From contig NZ_JAMXLH010000078.1 of assembly GCF_024281035.1 (NCBI RefSeq), positions 124,001-188,000 on the forward strand: a stretch of DNA of 64,000 nt, read 5' to 3'. A model generated the notes under the pieces. The model did no database searches and had not been told where the DNA came from. It was given only the letters and a program-made list of their open reading frames with translations. Both the position numbers and the translations under genes were made by a program. The stretch is from Paraburkholderia sp. (GTDB lineage: Bacteria > Pseudomonadota > Gammaproteobacteria > Burkholderiales > Burkholderiaceae). Below are positions 44,902 through 55,121 of this stretch, piece by piece; position 1 is the stretch's first letter, and each line of letters begins with the position of its first letter.

Positions 44902-47307
44902 ATGCGAGGTTGTTTTTTGACTGGGTTTCAACAGGGCTTCATTCTTACGCGCCATTGGCGCGATACGCCCACTCATACCGAAGTGGAATTCTGGCTGGCG
45001 ACCGATGACGGGCCGCGCAAGATTCGCTTGCGCCAGCAGGAATCGGTCTGTTTTATCCCAGCCGAACAACTGCCGCGCGCGCAAGCCGTGTTGAACGACA
45101 ACCCGGCATTCAGATCGCGCGCGCTGGAATTGACGGATTTCCAGCACAGGCCGGTACTCGGCATCTATTGCGCTCAATACCGGGCGTTGCTGGGTCTTCA
45201 GAAGCGTCTGCGTCAGGCCGGTATCGACGTCTACGAAGCAGACGTACTCCCGCCTGAGCGCTACATGATGGAGCGTTTCATCACCGCACCGGTTTCGTTC
45301 AGAGGCGAGCCGGGCCCAGACGCTGTGCTGCGCAACGGCGAAATGAAACCGGCGATGGGCTATCGCCCGACGCTGCGTCTCGTCTCGCTCGACATCGAAA
45401 CCAGCGCGAAGGGCGAACTGTATTCCATTGCACTCGAAGGCTGCGGCGAGCGGCAGGTTTACATGCTCGGCCCCGCAACTATCGGCAATCCGCAGAACGA
45501 CTCGCAAGTCGACTCGCAGGTCGACTTCCAGCTCGAATACTGCGCGAGCCGCGCCGCCATGCTCGAACGGCTGAACGCGTGGATGGCGCAGCACGATCCA
45601 GACGCCATCGTCGGCTGGAACCTGATTCAATTCGATCTGCGCGTCCTGCTCGCGCACGCCGAACAACTCGGCGTGCCGCTGCGTCTCGGCCGTGGCGGCA
45701 ACGAACTGGAATGGCGCGAGCACGGGCAAAAGCAAAACCACTTTTTCGCATCGGTGCCGGGACGGCTCGTCATCGACGGCATCGAAGCGCTGCGGTCCGC
45801 GACGTGGAGCTTTCCGTCCTTCAGCCTCGAATACGTCGCGCGGGAGTTACTGGGCGAAGGCAAATCCATCGACAACCCGTATCAGCGCATGGACGAAATC
45901 CAGCGCCGCTTCGACGAAGACAAACCCGCCCTCGCCCGCTACAACCTCAAAGACTGCGAACTCGTCACGCGTATCTTCGATAAAACCGAGCTACTGCCGT
46001 TCCTGCTCGAACGCGCCACGGTTACGGGCTTGCAGGCCGACCGCAGCGGCGGATCGGTCGCCGCCTTCACGCATCTGTACCTGCCGAAAATGCACCGGCT
46101 CGGCTACGTCGCGCCCAACCTCGGCGACGTCGTCGGTCAACCGAGCCCGGGCGGATTCGTCATGGATTCGCGTCCCGGTATCTACGATTCGGTGCTCGTG
46201 CTCGATTACAAGAGTCTCTATCCGTCGATCATCCGCACGTTCCTGATCGACCCGGTCGGGCTCATCGAGGGACTGCGCACGCCGCGCGACGACCAGTCGG
46301 TGCCCGGCTTTCTCGGCGCCAGGTTTTCACGCACGGCGCATTGCCTGCCGGACATCGTGCGCCAGGTTTCGGAAGAACGCGACGGCGCAAAGCGTCACCA
46401 CAACAAGCCGCTGTCGCAGGCGCTGAAGATCATCATGAATTCGTTCTACGGCGTGCTGGGCTCGAGCGGCTGCCGGTTCTTCGATCCGCGGCTCGCCTCC
46501 TCGATCACGATGCGCGGCCACGAGATCATGCACCAGACGCGCGCGCTCATCGAGGCTCAGGGTTACGACGTAATCTACGGCGATACCGATTCGACGTTCG
46601 TATGGCTCAAGGGCGCGCACGCCGAAGACGACCCGCGGCAGAAAGGACATGCGCTCGTCGAGCACATCAACACCTGGTGGACGCAGCATTTGAAGCAGCG
46701 CTTCGGTCTCGATAGCGCACTGGAATTGCAGTACGAAAGGCACTATCGGCGCTTTCTCATGCCGACCGTGCGCGGCATGGAGGAAGGCAGCAAGAAGCGC
46801 TATGCGGGCCTCAGTCTCGCGGCCAATGGCCAGGAGGAACTCGTCTTCAAGGGCCTGGAAACCGTGCGCACCGACTGGACACCGCTTGCGCAGACGTTCC
46901 AGCGGGAACTCTATGGCCGCGTGTTCCATCGCCAACCCTATGCCGATTACATTCGCGATTATGTGCAGCGCACGCTCGCGGGCGAATTCGACGACAAACT
47001 CGTCTACCGCAAGCGGCTGCGCCGGCCATTGAGCGAATACCAGCGCAACGTTCCGCCGCACGTTCGCGCCGCGCGCATGGCCGACGCGTTCAATCGCGAT
47101 CAAGGACGCCCGCTTCAGTACCAGAACGGCGGGTGGATCAGCTACGTCATGACGTCCAGCGGGCCACAACCACTGGAAACATTGAATTCGCCCATCGACT
47201 ACGGCTTCTATCTCGCCCGCCAGCTGCAGCCCGTGGCGGATGCCATCCTTGCGTTCCTCGACGACGACTTCGAAACCGTGACCTCGGGTCAGGGGAAGCT
47301 TTTCTAG
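44902..47307 (+). CDS. polB: DNA polymerase II (family B)
   Basis: This 801-residue polymerase has a 3'-5' exonuclease domain (SLDIETSAKGELYS with catalytic Asp/Glu; WNLIQFDLRVL) and family B motifs: DYKSLYPSIIRTF (motif A), KIIMNSFYGVLGS (motif B) and YGDTDSTFVW (motif C). The size fits E. coli Pol II, which acts in replication restart and translesion repair. Single gene; N-terminus MRGCFLTGFQQGFILTRHW is normal. Confidence 0.96.
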   Translation: MRGCFLTGFQQGFILTRHWRDTPTHTEVEFWLATDDGPRKIRLRQQESVCFIPAEQLPRAQAVLNDNPAFRSRALELTDFQHRPVLGIYCAQYRALLGLQKRLRQAGIDVYEADVLPPERYMMERFITAPVSFRGEPGPDAVLRNGEMKPAMGYRPTLRLVSLDIETSAKGELYSIALEGCGERQVYMLGPATIGNPQNDSQVDSQVDFQLEYCASRAAMLERLNAWMAQHDPDAIVGWNLIQFDLRVLLAHAEQLGVPLRLGRGGNELEWREHGQKQNHFFASVPGRLVIDGIEALRSATWSFPSFSLEYVARELLGEGKSIDNPYQRMDEIQRRFDEDKPALARYNLKDCELVTRIFDKTELLPFLLERATVTGLQADRSGGSVAAFTHLYLPKMHRLGYVAPNLGDVVGQPSPGGFVMDSRPGIYDSVLVLDYKSLYPSIIRTFLIDPVGLIEGLRTPRDDQSVPGFLGARFSRTAHCLPDIVRQVSEERDGAKRHHNKPLSQALKIIMNSFYGVLGSSGCRFFDPRLASSITMRGHEIMHQTRALIEAQGYDVIYGDTDSTFVWLKGAHAEDDPRQKGHALVEHINTWWTQHLKQRFGLDSALELQYERHYRRFLMPTVRGMEEGSKKRYAGLSLAANGQEELVFKGLETVRTDWTPLAQTFQRELYGRVFHRQPYADYIRDYVQRTLAGEFDDKLVYRKRLRRPLSEYQRNVPPHVRAARMADAFNRDQGRPLQYQNGGWISYVMTSSGPQPLETLNSPIDYGFYLARQLQPVADAILAFLDDDFETVTSGQGKLF

Positions 47308-47550
47308 TTACCGGTTCGCGCGGACTACGCCGCTGAATGCGCTTGCGTTAGCGTTCGGATCGCGCCATTTCCTGCCTGACTGGCTGACCCAGGGTGGATG
47401 ACGTACATGATCGCGGAATGAAAAAATTCAGACCACTCCTACCCACCCGACCATCAACTTCAGACGCTTCCTAACCAAACTTCGCACCAAGCCCCCTACA
47501 GTCGTTTTTTTCCGATAGCTCAGCGCCTGCTGACTGAACCAAGGGCCTGC

Positions 47551-48225
47551 ATGGGGATCAACATCGCACTGGCCGACAGCCATCCGGCCGTCCTCGCTGG
47601 CGTCGAACTCGTGCTATCGAAGTTTGGCCATTTCAAAACCGCAGGAACCGCCCGCAATTCGACTGAGCTTGAGACAATTTTGGCCACCACGCACTGCGAC
47701 GTTCTCGTCGCAGACTATCTGATGGACGTCGGCGCACATCGCGACGGACTCGCGTTTCTCGCCGATATCCGCCGCCGGTATCCCGCGCTCCAGATCGTGC
47801 TCTTTACGCTTGGCGATCACGTCAGTCTCCGGCGCGCCGCGATGAAGATCGGCGTCCACGCGGTAGTCAGAAAATCCGAGGGTGCTGAATTGCTCATTGA
47901 AGCGATACGCGCGACGTGCCATCGCATTCCGTCCGATGGGGGCGACGCGGCCAATGCGCCTGAAACCCGCGCTCCGGGTCCCCCGCTGCCGCTCGATTAC
48001 CTCACTCAACACGAGCTTGATGTGCTGCGCCTTTATGCATCGGGGCTCACCGTGACCCAGATCGCCGCACGGCTGAACCGCACACGGCAGACGGTCGCCG
48101 CACAGAAACGCAGCGCAATGCACAAATGTGGCGTGATGCGCGATGTCGATCTCTTGCGGCGCATCTACGAATACCATCTGTTACCGGCAATCGAAACCGG
48201 ATCGGAACAACCACCGTCTTCCTGA
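47551..48225 (+). CDS. NarL/RcsB-type response regulator, copy 1
   Basis: This 224-residue protein has a receiver domain (phospho-acceptor Asp in VLVADYLMD, Lys in VVRKSEG) and a LuxR-type helix-turn-helix (LTVTQIAARLNRTRQTVAAQ). The acidic pocket, usually Asp-Asp, reads Asp-Ser (LADSHP), which may weaken Mg binding. It is a paralogue of the next regulator, and no sensor kinase is near. Confidence 0.9.
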   Translation: MGINIALADSHPAVLAGVELVLSKFGHFKTAGTARNSTELETILATTHCDVLVADYLMDVGAHRDGLAFLADIRRRYPALQIVLFTLGDHVSLRRAAMKIGVHAVVRKSEGAELLIEAIRATCHRIPSDGGDAANAPETRAPGPPLPLDYLTQHELDVLRLYASGLTVTQIAARLNRTRQTVAAQKRSAMHKCGVMRDVDLLRRIYEYHLLPAIETGSEQPPSS

Positions 48226-48434
48226 ATACGTGACAGTCATCCGATTCCTTGTGCCATCTCAGCGGATTTATTGCATCGGCGCGATAATTGCCGAATTATT
48301 TTGTAGAACGACCATTTTCAATCGTTAACTAACACCGAATCGACGCATTCAAAGTGATCACGGCGTGCGCAAACGCTATACTTGGCCCAATAGTCCCAAG
48401 AACTCTGTCCATAATTCCCATCGAGGGACTTGTC

Positions 48435-49127
48435 ATGCAAATCCACGTCGTACTTGCTGACGACCATCCTGCTCTCGTCGCCGGAGTGAAGTACGCGCTT
48501 GATTCCGTCAAAACCATCAAGGTCACCGGCACGGCGCAGAATTCGAGCGAGATCATCAAGTTGCTGGACACGGTCCCGTGCGACGTGCTCGTGGCGGATT
48601 ACGCGATGCCGCACGGAGCCTATGGCGACGGAATGGCGCTGTTCTCCTATCTGCGCCGCCGCTATCCCGAGCTGAAAATCGTGGTCTTCACAACGGTCGA
48701 CAATCCGGCCATCGTGCGTGAAGTCGCGCGGCTCGGCGTTCATTCGTACATCAACAAGACCGATAACCTCGACCGGCTGATTTCCGCCATTCACGCTGTG
48801 TACGCACAGGCGGTGTATTTCCCGAGCGAAGGCCTGCGCCAGGATCTGGCAGCAAAGCCCACGGGCAGCCCTGCGGGCGAGCGCACAGAATTGTCGAAGC
48901 GCGAAGTGGAAGTAATCAGGCTCTACGTTTCGGGTATGTCGATCGGCGAGATTGCTAAAAAGCTCAATCGTAGCAAGCAGACCATCAGCTCGCAGAAGGT
49001 CACCGCCATGCGCAAGCTCGGTATCGCCCGCGACGCCGAACTGTTTCGCTATGCATGGGAAACCGGACTCGGCGGCACGGGAGCCGCCCCGCTTCCCGAC
49101 GATCCCGCAGCCGGCGGCGCGCATTGA
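48435..49127 (+). CDS. NarL/RcsB-type response regulator, copy 2
   Basis: This 230-residue protein has an intact receiver (LADDHP pocket, VLVADYAMP Asp, YINKTDN Lys) and a LuxR-type helix-turn-helix (MSIGEIAKKLNRSKQTISSQ). Its layout is RcsB-like. Start ATG 48435 follows GAGGGACTTGTC. It follows copy 1 by 209 bases and precedes the c-di-GMP genes, so it may control them. Confidence 0.92.
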   Translation: MQIHVVLADDHPALVAGVKYALDSVKTIKVTGTAQNSSEIIKLLDTVPCDVLVADYAMPHGAYGDGMALFSYLRRRYPELKIVVFTTVDNPAIVREVARLGVHSYINKTDNLDRLISAIHAVYAQAVYFPSEGLRQDLAAKPTGSPAGERTELSKREVEVIRLYVSGMSIGEIAKKLNRSKQTISSQKVTAMRKLGIARDAELFRYAWETGLGGTGAAPLPDDPAAGGAH

Positions 49128-49220
49128 CACGCATGGGCATATAGACCGCCGCGTCGCCGCGCCCCAACCGGCAGATTGCCTGGCCGCTACGCCTGGCGCA
49201 CACCGCGCGCTTTTTAGGAC

Positions 49221-50180
49221 GTGTCCGATATTCGTCCGACATACGCATTAGCACAATGGCGATCCGATTCCCGCAAACGTTGCGTCCCGCCGCGCGTTCC
49301 CTGTCGATCGCCCATGCCTCCGAAAGCGCACCGCCCCCTTCCGCCCGAGCGAGTCCTGGCCGAGACGCCAGCACCGCTCATTGCCGATGCCGATGCGACG
49401 CACGCAGCGCAATGTGCACGCGTCTGCCAGGGCATCCGCGAAGGCGAGTTCAGCCTCGCGTATCAGCCCATCGTGGACGTGCGCGCGGGAACCGCAGTCG
49501 GCGCCGAAGCGTTGCTGCGCTGGCGCCATCCGCAGCATGGCTGGCTTCGACCCGGCGCATTCGCACAGGTACTTCACCAGCCCGACGTCGCCCGCGCGGT
49601 GACGGCTTTCGTGATCGAAAGAATCGCCGCGGATCGCGCGGCGCTGCCGGTCGCACATCGTCATAAATTCGTTTCGTTCAACGCCTGGCCATCGCAGCTG
49701 GAGGACGGCGAGCTTGAGCGGCTCGTCACGACGCACTACCTCGCGCGCGGCGGCGCTCCCGAAGTCCTCATGATCGAGCTGCTGGAAAGCGGGCCGCACG
49801 TTGCGGGCGATGAACTCGCCATGCCCGTGGAGGCGCTTCGCAAGATGGGCTTGAAGGTCGCTATCGACGACCTCGGATGTGGCGCGTGGACCCTGCTGGA
49901 TCTCGCGCATTTCGAAGTCGACGCGGTAAAGCTTGCGAGGGAATTGATCTGCAGGCTCCCGGCATCGGACGCCGCGCAGCATGTCGTTACCGGCACCCTG
50001 CAGATTCTCAAGGCGTTGGGCACTCAGGCCATCGTGGAAGGCATCGAAACACCGGAGCAGGTCGCGTGGGCAGCGACAGTGCCGCACCTGTGGGCGCAGG
50101 GCTACGCATTCGCGCGGCCCATGCCGGATCTTGCAGGCGCAATCGGCTGGGCACAGTCAACCGCCGAAACGAACGACTAA
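49221..50180 (+). CDS. EAL-domain c-di-GMP phosphodiesterase
   Basis: The EAL domain spans about residues 70-310. Visible catalytic elements are AEALLRW, FNAWPSQ (Asn), IELLES (Glu), AIDDLGCG, VKLARE (Lys), VEGIET and QGYAFARPMP, so hydrolysis is likely. The first about 60 residues are Arg/Pro-rich and the start is unsure: GTG 49221 or ATG 49314. No membrane segment, so cytosolic. Confidence 0.85.
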   Translation: MSDIRPTYALAQWRSDSRKRCVPPRVPCRSPMPPKAHRPLPPERVLAETPAPLIADADATHAAQCARVCQGIREGEFSLAYQPIVDVRAGTAVGAEALLRWRHPQHGWLRPGAFAQVLHQPDVARAVTAFVIERIAADRAALPVAHRHKFVSFNAWPSQLEDGELERLVTTHYLARGGAPEVLMIELLESGPHVAGDELAMPVEALRKMGLKVAIDDLGCGAWTLLDLAHFEVDAVKLARELICRLPASDAAQHVVTGTLQILKALGTQAIVEGIETPEQVAWAATVPHLWAQGYAFARPMPDLAGAIGWAQSTAETND

Positions 50181-50230
50181 AACGTACACCCCTAAAACAC
50201 GCGGCTAACCGTCCCGGCAAGCCGCACGGC

Positions 50231-51421
50231 TCACAAGCTTGTCTCTGTCTGCGCCAATCGCGCGGGCGAGAATTCCCGCTTCGTTGCAACCTCTTCGTCC
50301 CGGCTGCAGACCTGGTTGCGGCCGTTTTGCTTTGCACGATACATGCGCCGATCCGCGATTTCGAGCAGCGATTTCCAGTCGCTCGCGTGATCCGCCACCA
50401 GCTCCGCGATGCCAATGCTCGCCGTGACCGGCGTATCGATCGGCGTGACGCCGAAGCCGTTCTTGCGCAAGCGCGCCAGTGCCGCTTCCGCATGTGCGAG
50501 TCCGGTATCGGGCATGACCAGCAGGAATTCCTCGCCTCCCCAGCGTATGAGCATGTCGCCGCGCCGCAGATTGCGAAAAACGATATCGGCCATGTTGAAC
50601 AACACCTTGTCGCCCGCTTCGTGCCCGAACTGGTCGTTGATATTCTTGAAGTGATCCAGATCGACAAAAGCGACGGACAGTTTTGCGCCGCTGCGCGAAG
50701 CGATGCTGCATTGCAGTTCCAGCACTTCTTCGCCGCCGCTGCGCGAGAGCGCGCCGGTCAATGCGTCGCGGACCGCCTGCCGGACCAGCCCGATCATGAA
50801 GCCTAACTGGCTCATGCCCGCCAATGTCGAAACACCGGAGATCAGAACGAGCAACCAGAATTCACCGGCAAACGACGGCCAGTCCATGCCGGCCCAACGC
50901 ATGAGACCGGCGATCAACTGGGCGAACAGGATTGGTGCGGCGAAAAACAGCGTTTCAAGCAACGTCAACGGAAAAATCGACAATCCCGCAAGCAGCACAA
51001 AAGGCAAAAACGCGTAACCGACGCTGATAGCCGCCGACAACCCCGTGAGCCTGTGATGACCGAGCAGCGTGTACGACGCCACGAAAAACACCGTTGGGAT
51101 TGCGAATAATAGCGCCATCGCACGGTAAGCATCGAGCAGATTGCCATTGGGGCGATAGAGCAACAGGCCGGCGAACGCGGTGCAGGCGACCAGACGAATC
51201 AGCGCCAGGTTGAACCACAGATCGAACGGAAACACGATCAGGTCGACGCAGCTCCACGCCGCCGTTAAAACGGCAAACAGGAAGGCGAGCAGACGAACGC
51301 GATTGACGATTGTGTTGGCGCGTCGCCGCGTCAACAGACCCAGATGCGGACGCGGCGATACCAACCACTTGTATTCCGAATTTTCCAGCTCCCCCGGAAT
51401 GAGGTCAGTCAGGTATAACAT
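50231..51421 (-). CDS. Membrane diguanylate cyclase (GGDEF)
   Basis: This 396-residue protein has about six membrane helices (residues 40-215) and a C-terminal GGDEF domain with active-site GGEEF (LIRWGGEEFLLVMPD). An RxxD inhibitory site (RRGD) lies five residues before it, so it should make c-di-GMP with product inhibition. It is convergent with the EAL gene. Start MLYLTDLIPGELEN at 51421; a longer start exists. Confidence 0.9.
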   Translation of the reverse strand: MLYLTDLIPGELENSEYKWLVSPRPHLGLLTRRRANTIVNRVRLLAFLFAVLTAAWSCVDLIVFPFDLWFNLALIRLVACTAFAGLLLYRPNGNLLDAYRAMALLFAIPTVFFVASYTLLGHHRLTGLSAAISVGYAFLPFVLLAGLSIFPLTLLETLFFAAPILFAQLIAGLMRWAGMDWPSFAGEFWLLVLISGVSTLAGMSQLGFMIGLVRQAVRDALTGALSRSGGEEVLELQCSIASRSGAKLSVAFVDLDHFKNINDQFGHEAGDKVLFNMADIVFRNLRRGDMLIRWGGEEFLLVMPDTGLAHAEAALARLRKNGFGVTPIDTPVTASIGIAELVADHASDWKSLLEIADRRMYRAKQNGRNQVCSRDEEVATKREFSPARLAQTETSL

Positions 51422-51599
51422 AAGTTCTTTGAATTGCTGTCGACAGCTATCTTTAAAGGGCTTGAGGCCCGGCGCTGAAACCCGATGCAAAAGTTCTCGC
51501 GACGAACGTTCCCGGCGATTGCACGTCCGTGCGCCGGTTCCACCCGTTGCAACACAACACCGTAAGCGCTCATCCCTGGTCCACTTGTGACGGCCCGGA

Positions 51600-53759
51600 T
51601 TACACGGCGCCCAACATGATCGAATCGATCAGCTGCCGACGGGCCAATCGATAATCCGCACTGCGTTGCCCGTTTTGCATCGCAGCCGTGATCAAGGCGT
51701 GAGGTAGTGCCGAATCTCCAGACTCGTTCTCCAGAATGGACTCCATTTCAATAAAGAAATTCGTAAACGAGCAGGTCAGGCAACCCGGATCCTGCTGCGC
51801 CAACGTTGAAACCGCCGGAACGGCTGCGTTGCCGGCCGTCTTGAAGAGTTTCTCCAACCGCTCGAAAGCCGTCTGATCTTCGGAAATCAGATGCAGGCGC
51901 TCTTCCCAGATCAACAAGCGGGCCAGTTTTCCCAAAGGCGTTTTCGGATTCTGCGAAACGCGCGCGCCAGGCTGGTTTCCCATCCATGCGACCACCTGTT
52001 GCGCCGGCATGGGACGAGCGATCCAGTAGCCCTGGGCGGTATCGACGCCGAGAAGCGCGATCGCCTCCAGCAGATCCTCGCCCTCGACGCCTTCGACGAC
52101 CACACGCTTGTCGAGCGAGTGGCCCAGCCGCGTTAATTGATAGATAAAACGCAGTACATCCAGCGCGTCGGTGCCGGGCAGGCTCACGATGCTCCGGTCG
52201 ATCTTGATCCAGTCGAAGGGCAATTCACGCAAACGATGCAGGCTGCTATGCCCGGAACCGAGATCGTCTTCAGCCAGGTTGATGCCGAGCGCCTTGAATT
52301 TCACCAATTCGCGCGCCCCGTCGAGGCCCGGCAGCGTGGCATCGGTTTCGAGCATCTCCAGCGTCAACGTGCCGGGTTCGCATCGATACTTTTGCAATGC
52401 CTGTTGCGTGGCGTCGAAATAGCGGACATCGCTTAACGCGCTGGGCGGCAGATTCACGGACACTTTCAGATCGATTCCGCTTTTCAGCCAGCGATCCCGA
52501 TGGGACAGCGCCTGCCCTAACCCGCGAATATACAGTTCCAGAAAATCATCCGAGGACAGCGCGGGGAAGAACTCGCCGGGCGCCAGGAATCGATCGCCCT
52601 CCTGCAAGCGCGCGAGCGCCTCGACTTTGGTGACGCGTCCGGTCCGGAGATCCAGCAGCGGCTGATAGTGCATCTGCAGCGCGTCCGATCTGAGCAGCGT
52701 CGCCCAGCTTTGCCGCGTCGCAATCGGCACGGTACGCGTATGCCCTCCCAGATGTTCGATTCGCGATACGGCGAACGCGAGCAGCGTTTGCAGCAATTCG
52801 ACGAAAGCCCGCTGATCCGCGCCGGTAAATCCGCCTGGCAGGACACTGTACAAGGAAAGAACGGCCATCGGAGCACGCCCCGGCTCGCTCAGGGGAATCG
52901 TGACGACGGAGCGAACGCCTTTACTCAGCGCAACATCCTTCCAGGGCGCGGCATGGGGATCCGTTTCGTAACTGAGAAGGTGTTCCGCCCGCCCGCTGCG
53001 CCATGCCCGGCCAATCGAGCCCTGCCCATGAGGATCGTCGTCTGTCGCCGTGATCTGCAACTGCTCGGAATGTTCGATATCCGCGATGAAGGACGCGATA
53101 TTCTTCGATGCCGCCTCGAACCGGAAGACACCTCGATGGTCCGGCCGTCCCACCGAGCAGCCCGTCACCTCGTCGTGAGCACCGATGATTTCAATGACAT
53201 TGCTGATGAGGTCGGTATAGCTCTCCGTATTCCACGCGAGTCGGGTGATACGCAGCAATACGTCCTGCCTTGCGCTCTGCAGACACTGATAAGCCTGCGC
53301 CTGCAAGGCCAGTTCGCGCGTGAGCCGGCGCGCGAACACGCGTAGCGCCTCCGCATGTGCAGTCGTATCGACGTAGCGGTGAACGGCAGCGAACACGAGC
53401 CCCCAAACCCGGATCAGTTCTTCCTGATCCAGTCCCATGACGGCGCAGACACGCCCGACGCGCAACGCCGTCGCGCGGTGAGTCGCGGCAGTCAGATCGG
53501 GGGCGGCGAGTGCGTACAGGCTCTGTGTTTGTTGCGCTCTGAGACGCTCGACCTCCGGTTTCGACAGGGCTTCCAGGATGTGTCTCGACTTCGGCAAGCG
53601 CATCACACCTTCATAGAAGCGCTTGTCGATATCGGCTGCATGTTGCTGCAATGCTTCGCCTAACGCGCTCAGTGCGTCAGTCCACGTCGAACCGTAGAGC
53701 TGCGCCTCGTCATCCCCCGGTACGCTGCCGGGGGGAGCTTTAGAAGCATGGGTGAACAT
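51600..53759 (-). CDS. Globin-sensor / GAF / EAL phosphodiesterase
   Basis: This 719-residue protein has an N-terminal sensor-globin-like region (about residues 20-160) and a GAF domain (about 175-340). An EAL domain follows (about 350-600; KVEALARL, VSVNLPP, AEDDLGSGHSS, WIKIDRSIV, VVEGVEG), then a helical tail. No GGDEF domain. The globin F-helix reads ALRVGRVCAVMGL, with Cys where related sensors usually have the proximal His, so haem binding is uncertain. GGAGG lies before ATG 53759. Confidence 0.85.
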   Translation of the reverse strand: MFTHASKAPPGSVPGDDEAQLYGSTWTDALSALGEALQQHAADIDKRFYEGVMRLPKSRHILEALSKPEVERLRAQQTQSLYALAAPDLTAATHRATALRVGRVCAVMGLDQEELIRVWGLVFAAVHRYVDTTAHAEALRVFARRLTRELALQAQAYQCLQSARQDVLLRITRLAWNTESYTDLISNVIEIIGAHDEVTGCSVGRPDHRGVFRFEAASKNIASFIADIEHSEQLQITATDDDPHGQGSIGRAWRSGRAEHLLSYETDPHAAPWKDVALSKGVRSVVTIPLSEPGRAPMAVLSLYSVLPGGFTGADQRAFVELLQTLLAFAVSRIEHLGGHTRTVPIATRQSWATLLRSDALQMHYQPLLDLRTGRVTKVEALARLQEGDRFLAPGEFFPALSSDDFLELYIRGLGQALSHRDRWLKSGIDLKVSVNLPPSALSDVRYFDATQQALQKYRCEPGTLTLEMLETDATLPGLDGARELVKFKALGINLAEDDLGSGHSSLHRLRELPFDWIKIDRSIVSLPGTDALDVLRFIYQLTRLGHSLDKRVVVEGVEGEDLLEAIALLGVDTAQGYWIARPMPAQQVVAWMGNQPGARVSQNPKTPLGKLARLLIWEERLHLISEDQTAFERLEKLFKTAGNAAVPAVSTLAQQDPGCLTCSFTNFFIEMESILENESGDSALPHALITAAMQNGQRSADYRLARRQLIDSIMLGAV

Positions 53760-54674
53760 CGCTGGGCTGCCTCCAGAGTTGCCCTCGCTTCGCGCACGTT
53801 CGCACCCTGGCGAACATGGCAAGAGCAGGTATCGACTCGAACCCGCGACAGCGGGCAATCACGCGTGTTTGATGTGGGTACCTAATAGCTGTTCCACGTA
53901 TCGACCGGACTGGCCGGTGCCGCTTTGGCCGGTTGAGCGCCGATCATGTCGGCCATGCACACTTCCAGTCCACGTTCTTTTGTATGAAGAAAGATGCGAT
54001 GAATCGACGTTCCGCAAAATCGGGGCCGACTCAGCGCGGGCGGTAACCAGGGCTTTCGCACAAACGACAGTTTCATGGTTTTTTATGATTTTCGGTGGAA
54101 ACGCCGCCGCTCTGTGCGGGCACCTGCCGCCTGGCCACTGTCTCGCGAAACGCGGCATGGAACCGATCGAGCGACGGCACCATTCGCGGTGGCAATGGCC
54201 AGAAATCAATACAGCTACTACACACGATATCGGTTCAAATGTCACAGGCTTGAGCACTTTTTATCGTATGCGACGATATATCACACAAATCAAGGAGTTG
54301 GGAACGATGCAAAAGTGCGCGGTGCGGAACACGCCGTTCCACCTGTCGCGAAATCAGGCTGTTTAGCAAACCGGCCCTTAAATAAACGCCTAATGATGTG
54401 CAGGATTGTTGAATCGCTTCCCGGCTGAAGCGATGCACAATTGGACATTCATTGCGCAGCCAGTTCGCAAGCCTTATTACATGTCCCTTATGCACATATT
54501 TCATTCGAATATCGTCTGATTTCCGCGAGCACGGTGGGGACATTTTTTCAAAAGATCCGAGACGGTTTCGCTCACGGCACTATCGAGTTCGTCATACAGG
54601 ATCACTCGATGAATCAACCCGATTCGAAGCGCGTGATCCGCGCAATATCGTCGTTGCAGTTGCCTTGCCTGGTG
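53760..54674. other. Intergenic region, about 0.9 kb
   Basis: No convincing gene. A 24-codon minus-strand frame near 53885 (MADMIGAQPAKAAPASPVDT) and a 19-codon frame at 54307-54366 with a good AAGGAG site are the only candidates. The 54230-54600 part is AT-richer than the surroundings, as in promoter regions or recently acquired DNA. Confidence 0.45.
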
Positions 54675-55121
54675 TTACGCCACCGCGTCCGCAGCGTTTT
54701 CAGCGTTCGGTAGATTCAGCACCGCCGCATAGCCCTTCAGCAGATCCCGCCAGCTCACGATCCCCACCGGCCTGCGTTTGTCGTCGACGACCGGAATGCA
54801 GGAGATTGAATGCGCGAGCAACAACTGAATGGCTTCCGCCACGTCGGCGTCGGGATGCAGCGTAATCGGCGTGCGGGTCATGATCTGATGCACGCGCTTG
54901 TTCAGCGTACCCACATCGCGCCGCGTTTCCACCACGCTGTCGATAAACGGGCTCAACGCGCGCAGGAGATCCCGATCGGACACGACGCCTTGCAGCGCTC
55001 CGTCTTCGAGAACCAGCAGGTGATGAATCGCCGCTTCCTTGAAGATCTCCCTGACCGTTTCCAGCGTGTCATCGAAGCCCACCGTCACGATGCGCTTCGT
55101 CATGAGGTCTTCTACTTTCAT
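54675..55121 (-). CDS. Two-CBS-domain protein
   Basis: This 148-residue protein consists of a CBS pair (MKVEDLMTKRIVTVGFDD; VHQIMTRTPITLHPDADVAE) that typically binds adenosyl ligands such as AMP or ATP. No fused enzyme or channel. Partner unknown; it stands alone between the c-di-GMP genes and the iron operon. Confidence 0.9.
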   Translation of the reverse strand: MKVEDLMTKRIVTVGFDDTLETVREIFKEAAIHHLLVLEDGALQGVVSDRDLLRALSPFIDSVVETRRDVGTLNKRVHQIMTRTPITLHPDADVAEAIQLLLAHSISCIPVVDDKRRPVGIVSWRDLLKGYAAVLNLPNAENAADAVA

